Source of the DNA: Pseudomonadota bacterium
Lineage (GTDB): Bacteria; Pseudomonadota; Alphaproteobacteria; Sphingomonadales; Sphingomonadaceae
Assembly: GCA_029550345.1 (NCBI GenBank)
Contig: JAKPHK010000108.1
Span: forward strand, 1-47,127
Length of the DNA: 47,127 nucleotides
Direction: 5' to 3'
Shown here: piece by piece, positions 40,726 through 47,127 of the stretch
Layout: every line of letters begins with the position of its first letter
How positions within the stretch are numbered: position 1 is the first letter of the stretch
The notes under the pieces: model-generated
What the model was told of the DNA's origin: nothing
The model's database searches: none
The model's input: only the letters and a program-made list of their open reading frames with translations
Program-made: the position numbers and the translations under genes

Positions 40726-42549
40726 ATGTGCGGCATTATCGGTATCGTCGGCAAGGAACAGGTGGCGGAGCGGCTGGTCGATGGCCTGCGGCGGATGGAG
40801 TATCGCGGCTATGACAGCGCCGGGGTCTGCACGATCGCGGGCGATCAGCTGATCCGCCGCCGCGCGCCCGGCAAGCTGGTCAATCTGGTGACCGAGCTGG
40901 CACGCGATCCTGCGCCCGGCACCACCGGCATCGCGCACACCCGCTGGGCCACCCACGGCGCGCCGACCGCCGCGAATGCCCACCCCCACGCCACTGCCGA
41001 GCTGGCGCTGGTCCACAACGGGATCATCGAGAATTTCAAGCCGCTGCGCGAGGCGCTGACCGCGCGGGGGCGCAAGTTTGAGAGCGATACCGATACCGAA
41101 GTCGTCGCGCACCTGGTTTCCGAGCTGGTTGAAGGAGGAGCTGATCCGGTCGAAGCGGTCAAGCAGGCGCTGCCGCAGCTGCGCGGTGCCTTTGCCCTGG
41201 CGATCGCCTTTCGCAGCCATCCCGATATGCTGATCGGTGCGCGGCTCGGCTCTCCGCTGGTGGTCGGTTACGGCGAAGGGGAGACCTACCTTGGCTCAGA
41301 CGCCTTGGCGCTCGCCCCGCTGACCCAGCGGATCGCCTATCTCGATGAGGGCGATTGGGTGATCGTGACCCGCGACGGCGCGCAGATTTTCGACAAGGAC
41401 AACAATCCGGTCGAGCGCGAAATCACCGTTTCGGGCGCTTCCGCCGCAGAGATCGAGAAGGGCAATTTCCGCCACTTCATGCAGAAAGAGATCTATGAGC
41501 AGCCAACCGTGGTTGCCCAGACCCTGCGCAGCTATATCCGCCAGATCGATCAGTCGGTCGCGCTGCCGCAGTTCGATTTCGATCTTTCCAGCATCAACCG
41601 GGTGACGATCGTTGCCTGCGGGACCAGCTTTTACGCCGGGATGGTCGCGAAATACTGGTTCGAACAGTTCGCGCGGCTGCCGGCCGACATCGATTTCGCA
41701 TCCGAATTCCGTTACCGCGATCCGGTGCTGGAGCCGGGTGGGCTGGCGCTGTTCATTTCGCAGAGCGGGGAAACCGCCGATACCCTGGCTGCGCTGCGCC
41801 ACTGCAAGGAGCATGGCCAGACCATCGCCGTGGTGGTCAACGTCCCGACCAGTTCGATGGCGCGCGAGGCCGATCTGCTGCTGCCGACCCACGCCGGACC
41901 CGAGATCGGGGTTGCCAGCACCAAGGCGTTTACCTGCCAGCTGGCCGTCCTTGCCGCGCTGGCCGCGCATATGGCGGTGAAGCGTGGGCGGATGGACCGG
42001 GCTGAAGAGACCGAGCTGGTTGCCCATATGCTCGAAGTGCCGGCCAGCCTCAACGCCGCGCTGGCCCATGATGATGAGATTGCGGCCATGGCGCACCTGA
42101 TCGCTCCGGCCCGTGATGTGCTCTACCTTGGGCGTGGGCAGGACTATCCGCTGGCGCTTGAAGGGGCGTTAAAACTCAAGGAAATCAGCTACATTCATGC
42201 CGAAGGTTATGCTTCAGGTGAAATGAAGCACGGACCGATCGCACTGATCGACGAGGCTGTTCCGGTAATCGTGATCGCCCCCAGTGGGCCGCTATTTGAA
42301 AAGACCGTGTCCAATATGCAGGAAGTTCGTGCCCGCGGGGGCAAGATCGTGCTGATTTCGGACCGCGAAGGGCTGGACGAAGCGGGTGAGGGCTGCCTCG
42401 CCACGATTGAAATGCCCAAGGTCCACCCGCTGATCGCACCGCTGGTCTATGCGGTACCAGTGCAATTGCTGGCCTATCACGTCGCCTGCGTGAAGGGTAC
42501 CGATGTCGATCAGCCAAGAAACCTCGCCAAGTCGGTGACGGTGGAGTAG
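40726..42549 (+). CDS. glmS: GlmS, glutamine-fructose-6-phosphate aminotransferase
   Basis: A 607-residue enzyme that makes glucosamine-6-phosphate, the first step towards UDP-GlcNAc. The N-terminal class II glutaminase begins MCGIIGIVG (catalytic Cys2) with YRGYDSAG and GIAHTRWATHG. Two SIS isomerase domains follow (VACGTSFYAG, ISQSGETADTLAAL, LGRGQDYPLALEGALKLKEISYIHAEGYASGEMKHGPIALID), ending KSVTVE. ATG 40726 lies 15 bases after vapC with GGAAAG nearby. No ribozyme-like leader is present. Confidence 0.98.
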   Translation: MCGIIGIVGKEQVAERLVDGLRRMEYRGYDSAGVCTIAGDQLIRRRAPGKLVNLVTELARDPAPGTTGIAHTRWATHGAPTAANAHPHATAELALVHNGIIENFKPLREALTARGRKFESDTDTEVVAHLVSELVEGGADPVEAVKQALPQLRGAFALAIAFRSHPDMLIGARLGSPLVVGYGEGETYLGSDALALAPLTQRIAYLDEGDWVIVTRDGAQIFDKDNNPVEREITVSGASAAEIEKGNFRHFMQKEIYEQPTVVAQTLRSYIRQIDQSVALPQFDFDLSSINRVTIVACGTSFYAGMVAKYWFEQFARLPADIDFASEFRYRDPVLEPGGLALFISQSGETADTLAALRHCKEHGQTIAVVVNVPTSSMAREADLLLPTHAGPEIGVASTKAFTCQLAVLAALAAHMAVKRGRMDRAEETELVAHMLEVPASLNAALAHDDEIAAMAHLIAPARDVLYLGRGQDYPLALEGALKLKEISYIHAEGYASGEMKHGPIALIDEAVPVIVIAPSGPLFEKTVSNMQEVRARGGKIVLISDREGLDEAGEGCLATIEMPKVHPLIAPLVYAVPVQLLAYHVACVKGTDVDQPRNLAKSVTVE

Positions 42550-42577
42550 CGTTGCTCCCACCACGGGGAGAATCGAT

Positions 42578-42856
42578 TTGGCGGAATTGCTGGTTCTGGC
42601 CGGGATCATTGTGCTGATATTCGGCACAATGTGGGTTGCCTATTTGCGGATGATCGGAATCCGCGATGGGACACAATCACGGCTTGAGGTCGATCGTGAT
42701 GCGGGACCCGTGATCACACCCTATGTCGATGAAGTGCGAGGGTCAGACGGCATGGTCTATGCCAGGGAGATGAATTTTGATCCTGGCCTGTCCTCGGCCG
42801 ACAAGCGCGCTGGCGAACTGCCGGACATCAACCAGACTTTACAGGGCAAACGGTGA
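42578..42856 (+). CDS. Small single-pass membrane protein, function unknown
   Basis: A 92-residue protein with one N-terminal membrane helix (LLVLAGIIVLIFGTMWVAYL) and a polar, acidic domain (VITPYVDEVRGSDGMVYAREMNFDPGLSSADKRAGELPDINQTLQGKR). The start is TTG 42578, 8 bases after GGGGAG. Its stop overlaps the GFA gene start by 4 bases (GTGA), so the two are translated together. I do not recognise the family. Confidence 0.75.
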   Translation: MAELLVLAGIIVLIFGTMWVAYLRMIGIRDGTQSRLEVDRDAGPVITPYVDEVRGSDGMVYAREMNFDPGLSSADKRAGELPDINQTLQGKR

Positions 42857-43221
42857 AGCTCCACGGCGGCTGCCACTGCGGCGCGGTGCGCTATGCGATT
42901 GAGATCGATCCGCCGGTCGAATTGCTCGATTGCAATTGTTCGATCTGCAGCAAGGCGGGCTACTTGCACCTTAACGTGGCGCATGAGCATTTTGAGCTGC
43001 TGTCAGGGCAGGACAATCTGATGTCATACCGCTTCGGCACGGGCGCGGCTGAACATCTGTTCTGCCGGACCTGCGGGATTAAGAGCTTCTACCAGCCGCG
43101 ATCGCATCCCGATGCTTACAGCGTCAATTTCCGCTGCCTCGATCCTGGGCACGGGCTCGATCCATCGCGGCGCAGTTTTGATGGCCGCAACTGGGAGCAG
43201 GCCCGGGCATCGCTCGACTGA
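42853..43221 (+). CDS. GFA family protein (CENP-V/GFA fold)
   Basis: A 122-residue zinc protein of the glutathione-dependent formaldehyde-activating enzyme family. It has the cysteine pattern GCHCGAVRY, DCNCSICSKAG and LFCRTCGIKSFY, which bind two zinc ions, then SVNFRCLD. The start is GTG 42853. Members often have no proven glutathione activity, so the exact role is open. It lies directly after the small membrane protein. Confidence 0.93.
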   Translation: MKLHGGCHCGAVRYAIEIDPPVELLDCNCSICSKAGYLHLNVAHEHFELLSGQDNLMSYRFGTGAAEHLFCRTCGIKSFYQPRSHPDAYSVNFRCLDPGHGLDPSRRSFDGRNWEQARASLD

Positions 43222-43281
43222 TCCGCTTCGGGCGTTGATTTTCAGCGCCGCAACCGCCCATCCTTTACGCGGTGCTAACGA

Positions 43282-45663
43282 TTGCGTGCCTATGACGCGG
43301 GCGTGACCAGCGCTGCCAGATCCACGCCCGTTTTGCCCAGAAACCTGCCGGTTATGGCGGTGCTGGGCCTTAATGACGCCACCGATGGCGAGTGGGCGCG
43401 GCTGCGCGGCCTGCAATATTCCAGCCTTGACCGGGCGACGGTCACGCGCATTCTGGTTCACGGCATCGCGGCTCTGGCGGCCTTGCGGCTCTTTTTCGGA
43501 CTGTTGCACCCGGCCTGGCTGGTTGCCTGGTTGGCGGCGCTGGGCGGATCGCTCTATTACGGCGCCAGGATCGACAAGGCGCTGGGTGACGCCGACAGCC
43601 GCCGGATCACGCGAGAGGAAGTAAACCGGCAGACGATCAGCACGATCGGCAATGCCCTGGTCTGGGTCGTCCCAATGGCGGCTTTTGTGCCATTTGGCGA
43701 TGCCCGCGCGCATCTGGAGCTATGGGCGGTTTGCGCCATGCTGATGACCGGCGCTGCGGTGCTGTTGCCTGCTGTTCCGCTAGGCAATCTGCTGTTCACC
43801 GGGATCGTCGGCGGGGCGACCATGGCCAGCTTCCTGTTTGCCGGCAACATCGAAATGGCGCTGGTATCGCTGGCCTTCATCGCGGTAGTCGGGCTTGGTT
43901 CGATCGAGAATGCCCGTGCCTTCCTGACCGCACGGATCGCCGAATCCGCGATGGCGGAGAAGAGCGAAGTGGTTTCGATGCTGCTGCGCGAATTCGAAGA
44001 GGGTGAGGCCGATTGGCTGTGGCAGATCGATACCTCGCGCCGGGTACGCGCGCCAAGCCCGCGGTTCGCCTATGCGCTTGGGCTTCCGCTTGATGAAGTT
44101 GAAGGCAAACCCTTTATCCAGCTGATCGCCGGCTCCGCCTGGGATACCGGCCAGTTTCCCTCCAGCCTGCACGACCTGGCCGAGCGGCTAAAGCGGCGTG
44201 AGAGCTTTTCGAACCTGCTGGTGCGGGTGACGATCAACAACCAGAACCGTTGGTGGGAGCTTTCCGGCACCTCCAAACTGGATGAGAACGGCAATTTCGA
44301 TGGCTTCCGCGGGGTCGGCTCCGACGTGACCGAACAGCGCGAGTCGAGCGAGAAGATCGCCCACATGGCGCGCTTCGATACGCTGACCAGCCTGCCGAAC
44401 CGGATGATGGTGACCGAAGCCCTGGGCGAGGCGATGCGCTATGCCGATCAGTGGCGGACGCGCTGCGCCTTCCTGATGATCGACCTCGACCGGTTCAAGG
44501 CGGTCAACGATACGCTGGGCCACCTGATTGGCGACCAGCTGCTGGCGCGGGTATCCGAACGGCTCAAGTCGATCATGACCGACAACGAACTTGTCGGCCG
44601 CCTGGGGGGCGACGAATTCGCCATCGTTGTCCGCGATGCCTCTGACCATAACCGGGTCACCCGCGTCGCGGAGGCGGTGATCGAACTGCTTTCGCGGCCC
44701 TATGAGGTTGATCACCACACGCTCTATATCGGCGCCTCGGTCGGTTCCGCGATCGGGCCGCGCGATGGCTCGACGGTCGAAACGCTGATGCGCAATGCCG
44801 ACCTGGCGCTCTATCGCTCAAAGGAAGAGGGCGGCGGCCTGCACCATGGCTATGAACCCTCGCTCCACCAGGAAGCCGAGGAGCGCCGCAAGCTCGAATT
44901 CTCGCTGCGGCGGGCGCTGGAAAAGAACGAGTTCATTCTCAACTACCAGCCCGTGGTTGATGTGAAGGACGAGCAGATCGTCAGCTTCGAAGCGCTGCTG
45001 CGCTGGAACAGCGAAGAGCATGGCATGGTCAGCCCGGCCAAGTTCATTCCGCTGGCAGAGGATACTCGCCTGATCGTGCCGATTGGCGAATGGGTGCTGC
45101 GCGAAGCCTGCCGCGAAGCCGCGCGCTGGCCGGCGAACGTCAAGGTGGCGGTCAACGTATCGGGTGAGCAGCTGCTCGATCCGGGGTTCATCTCCAGCGT
45201 GGTCGGTGCGCTCAGCGCCAGCGGTCTTCCGGCCCAGCGGCTGGAAATCGAGGTGACAGAATCGATCTTCGTGCGCGATGCGACGACCGCGCGGATGGCG
45301 CTTGAACAGATCATGTCACTGGGCTGCGGGATCGCGCTGGACGATTTCGGGACCGGCTATTCCTCGCTGGCCTATATCCGCAACCTGCGCTTTTCGACCA
45401 TCAAGGTTGATCGCAGCTTCGTGCAGGGTGCGGCGACCGGGAACGCTGAAAGTCTGGCGATCATCCGGGCCGTTGTGGCCATGGCCGAAAGTCTGGAAAT
45501 GTCCACCACCGCCGAAGGCGTGGAAACCGAACACGAACTCGACGTGATCCGTCAGCTCGGCTGCCGCAAAATCCAGGGCTATTATTTCGGTCGGCCTATG
45601 CCCGCGCTAGAAGCGCGCGGCCTGTTCCACGGTGGGCAGCTGCGCCAGGCGCAGGCCGGATAG
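43282..45663 (+). CDS. Membrane GGDEF-EAL protein (c-di-GMP synthesis/breakdown)
   Basis: A 793-residue signalling protein. Several N-terminal membrane helices lie at about residues 55-215 (for example ILVHGIAALAALRLFFGLL and ALVSLAFIAVVGLGSIENA). A PAS-like domain spans about 240-355 (DWLWQIDTSRRVRAPSPRFAYALG ... DENGNFDGFRGVGSDVTEQ). The GGDEF domain has an intact GRLGGDEFAIV near residue 441. The EAL domain has SFEALLRW near 570, LDDFGTGYSSLAYI and EGVE. Both catalytic signatures are intact. The start is uncertain: TTG 43282, GTG 43303 or ATG 43354, none with a clear ribosome site. It ends one base before convergent purQ. Confidence 0.95.
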   Translation: MRAYDAGVTSAARSTPVLPRNLPVMAVLGLNDATDGEWARLRGLQYSSLDRATVTRILVHGIAALAALRLFFGLLHPAWLVAWLAALGGSLYYGARIDKALGDADSRRITREEVNRQTISTIGNALVWVVPMAAFVPFGDARAHLELWAVCAMLMTGAAVLLPAVPLGNLLFTGIVGGATMASFLFAGNIEMALVSLAFIAVVGLGSIENARAFLTARIAESAMAEKSEVVSMLLREFEEGEADWLWQIDTSRRVRAPSPRFAYALGLPLDEVEGKPFIQLIAGSAWDTGQFPSSLHDLAERLKRRESFSNLLVRVTINNQNRWWELSGTSKLDENGNFDGFRGVGSDVTEQRESSEKIAHMARFDTLTSLPNRMMVTEALGEAMRYADQWRTRCAFLMIDLDRFKAVNDTLGHLIGDQLLARVSERLKSIMTDNELVGRLGGDEFAIVVRDASDHNRVTRVAEAVIELLSRPYEVDHHTLYIGASVGSAIGPRDGSTVETLMRNADLALYRSKEEGGGLHHGYEPSLHQEAEERRKLEFSLRRALEKNEFILNYQPVVDVKDEQIVSFEALLRWNSEEHGMVSPAKFIPLAEDTRLIVPIGEWVLREACREAARWPANVKVAVNVSGEQLLDPGFISSVVGALSASGLPAQRLEIEVTESIFVRDATTARMALEQIMSLGCGIALDDFGTGYSSLAYIRNLRFSTIKVDRSFVQGAATGNAESLAIIRAVVAMAESLEMSTTAEGVETEHELDVIRQLGCRKIQGYYFGRPMPALEARGLFHGGQLRQAQAG

Positions 45664-45664
45664 G

Positions 45665-46342
45665 TCAGGCTGAAACCAGCGCCTTGAGCGCGCTTTCGAA
45701 CAGCGCGCGGCCATCTGTGCCGCCCTGTTCGGCCTCGATCATCCGTTCCGGGTGGGGCATCATGCCAAGCACGTTTCCGCCGGCGTTCAGCACCCCGGCA
45801 ATGGCCCTGGCCGAGCCGTTGACTTCCTCGGCATAACGAAAAGCCACGCGGCCTTCGCCTTCCAGCCGGTCAAGCGTTTCGGCATCGGCGAAGTAGTTTC
45901 CGTCATGGTGCGCCACCGGGATGAGGATCTCCTCTCCCGCCGTATAGCCCGAGGTGAACAGGCTCTGGTTGTTTTCGACCGTCAGCGCGACATTGCGGCA
46001 AACGAAGTTCATACCGGCATTGCGCAGCAGTGCACCCGGCAGCAGACCGCTTTCAGTGAGCACCTGAAAGCCATTGCAGACGCCCAGAACCGGCACACCG
46101 CGCCCCGCAGCCTCAACCACGGCCCGCATGATCGGGCTGCGCGCGGCCATTGCGCCCGAGCGCAGGTAGTCGCCATAGGAAAAGCCGCCGGGCAGGGCGA
46201 TGAAATCCAGCCGCTGGGGCAGTTCGGCATCGCCGTGCCAGACCCGGTGCGGTGCAGTGCCCGAAACCTTCTCCAGCGCGTCGGCCATGTCCCGGTCGCA
46301 ATTGGAGCCGGGGAAGGTGATGACAGCGCTGGAAAAGCTCAT
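45665..46342 (-). CDS. purQ: PurQ, FGAM synthase glutaminase subunit
   Basis: A 225-residue class I glutaminase subunit that supplies ammonia for FGAM synthesis in purine biosynthesis. It has [35 protein letters not shown], the nucleophile in [19 protein letters not shown], and [11 protein letters not shown] with the catalytic His/Glu. The start is ATG 46342, overlapping the purS stop by 4 bases. purL and purC are not in the window. Confidence 0.97.
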   Translation of the reverse strand: MSFSSAVITFPGSNCDRDMADALEKVSGTAPHRVWHGDAELPQRLDFIALPGGFSYGDYLRSGAMAARSPIMRAVVEAAGRGVPVLGVCNGFQVLTESGLLPGALLRNAGMNFVCRNVALTVENNQSLFTSGYTAGEEILIPVAHHDGNYFADAETLDRLEGEGRVAFRYAEEVNGSARAIAGVLNAGGNVLGMMPHPERMIEAEQGGTDGRALFESALKALVSA

Positions 46343-46575
46343 GCCGCCAGCCTTTCGATCCGGTAATTTTCGATCACCATGTTGGCCAGCAGCTGCTTGC
46401 ACATTGTTTCCAGCTGGTCGTCGGTGACGCTGGCATCGACATCAAGCTCAATCATCTTGCCGGCCCGCACATCCTGCACACCGTGGATCCCCAGTCCCTC
46501 GATCGCATGATGGATCGCGCGGCCCTGCGGGTCGAGCACACCGTTCTTGAGGGAAACGAACACGCGAACCTTCAT
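46339..46575 (-). CDS. purS: PurS, FGAM synthase small subunit
   Basis: A 78-residue PurS subunit: [48 protein letters not shown] is the family's complete N-terminal fold, and it ends [17 protein letters not shown]. It bridges PurL and PurQ and helps pass ammonia. The start is ATG 46575 and it overlaps purQ by 4 bases, so the two are coupled. It lies about 110 bases after the response-regulator gene. Confidence 0.97.
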   Translation of the reverse strand: MKVRVFVSLKNGVLDPQGRAIHHAIEGLGIHGVQDVRAGKMIELDVDASVTDDQLETMCKQLLANMVIENYRIERLAA

Positions 46576-46682
46576 GAGGCGGGCCTTTCGGATGGAGATG
46601 GGATTCGTCTGGCGCCGCCTATGCCGCCGCTTTGCCCGAGGGGCAAGCGGAGAGGCCGCAAAGTTCACAGTCCAGGCGGAAA

Positions 46683-47127
46683 TCAGCCCGCCATGCTGTC
46701 CATCACATAACCGAGCGAACGTACGGTCCGCAGCGGGTCTGGCGCGCCGTGCTGCATCAGGGCCCGGCGCAGGCGGCCAACCCAGACATCGACCGTGCGT
46801 TCGTCGATTTCTTCCAGGCCCTTGCCAAGCTGGTCGATCAGGGCAGTCCGGCTGAAAACCTGGTCAGGATGTTCCAGAAAATGGGCCAGCAGCCGGAACT
46901 CGTTCGGCCGCAGCGGAATTGGCGTGCCGCGATAGCGCAGCTGGTGCGCCGCCAGGTCGATCACCAGATCGCCGTTGCGCAGCCGTCCGCGCGGCGGCGT
47001 TTCGACCGCGCTGCCGGATTCATAGCGGGCCATCCGCTCGGTCAGCTTGCGGGCATCGAGTGGGCCGGTCATGTAATCGTCCGCCCCGGCCTTCAGCGCG
47101 CGGCGACGGTCTTCCGCATCCGGTGCG
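46683..47127 (-). CDS. OmpR/PhoB-type response regulator (5' end missing)
   Basis: The window holds the end of a receiver domain and a complete winged-helix output domain. The receiver part reads APDAEDRRRALKAGADDYMTGPLDARKL; the output domain runs RNGDLVIDLAAHQLRYRGTPIPLRPNEFRLLAHFLEHPDQVFSRTALIDQLG ... EERTVDVWVGRLRRAL-like ... VRSLGYVMDSMAG. The closest feel is PhoB. Notably the receiver motif that is normally TKP is TGP here, so the conserved signalling lysine is absent. The start is outside the window. Confidence 0.93.
   Translation of the reverse strand, partial: APDAEDRRRALKAGADDYMTGPLDARKLTERMARYESGSAVETPPRGRLRNGDLVIDLAAHQLRYRGTPIPLRPNEFRLLAHFLEHPDQVFSRTALIDQLGKGLEEIDERTVDVWVGRLRRALMQHGAPDPLRTVRSLGYVMDSMAG

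Noticed and set aside
40726..42549. glmS ribozyme-like leader
   Set aside because: Only 15 bases separate vapC and glmS, which leaves no room for a ribozyme, and that element belongs to Gram-positive bacteria.
1..47127. CRISPR arrays, tRNA or rRNA genes, complete insertion sequences or prophage
   Set aside because: No regularly spaced repeats, cloverleaf-type genes other than the tmRNA acceptor, transposase or structural phage genes were seen.

Overview
The window looks like chromosomal DNA of a GC-rich alphaproteobacterium, most likely from the order Sphingomonadales (a Novosphingobium, Sphingomonas or Erythrobacter type). Supporting this are a circularly permuted two-piece tmRNA, the lptD-surA-pdxA-rsmA operon, an HdaA-type DnaA regulator, a DUF2794 gene, a LemA/TPM-domain cluster and frequent GTG/TTG starts. 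No rRNA, tRNA, CRISPR array or complete insertion sequence was seen. Genes are tightly packed, often with 1-4 base stop/start overlaps.

Layout. 1-263: 3' end of uvrA. 264-2590: a visibly AT-richer island with a compact type II restriction-modification system: an HNH/zinc endonuclease, a C5-cytosine methyltransferase that overlaps it tail to tail, and a small XRE controller gene divergent from the methyltransferase. An operator-like palindrome sits on the methyltransferase promoter, with a related copy upstream of the endonuclease. 2591-5288: repeat-bearing spacer, a small M48-type metalloprotease, an unrecognised HTH-like protein and a DUF2062 membrane protein. 5309-9901 (minus): a likely operon lemA, two TPM-domain genes, NUDIX, SDR and a LacI-type regulator. 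10059-11195: mscL with its terminator, permuted ssrA and a small membrane protein. 11316-14810 (minus): arginine succinyltransferase pathway genes (M20 hydrolase, astA, astB), divergent from malate synthase G (14981-17050). 17158-18734: a PilZ-like membrane protein and a beta-lactamase-family hydrolase. 18784-24419 (minus): lptD-surA-pdxA-rsmA. 24517-27718: pepA, holC, ndk, a DUF465 gene and a small protein. 27715-30255 (minus): purM, a purN-MmcQ fusion and a GNAT gene. 30328-33306: envelope protein, hdaA, cysE and DUF2794 in overlapping order. 33303-37418 (minus): a DUF4328 gene broken by one stop codon, two membrane proteins, an SDR and gph. 37482-42549: glmU, a membrane protein, an opposing TPR gene, a vapBC module and glmS. 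42578-47127: a small membrane protein, a GFA-family protein, a GGDEF-EAL protein, purQ-purS and the 3' part of an OmpR/PhoB-type response regulator.

Functional themes: DNA repair and replication (uvrA, holC, hdaA), envelope biogenesis (lptD, surA, glmU, glmS), purine synthesis scattered over two loci (purM/purN and purS/purQ), arginine breakdown and glyoxylate carbon flow (ast genes, glcB), c-di-GMP signalling (PilZ-like, GGDEF-EAL) and two mobile addiction-type modules (restriction-modification, vapBC). The most unusual items are the restriction-modification island and its shared operator, the purN-MmcQ fusion, the M20 hydrolase in the ast operon, and a continuous RNA hairpin that buries the ribosome site and start codon of the membrane-protein gene at 34559-35611.
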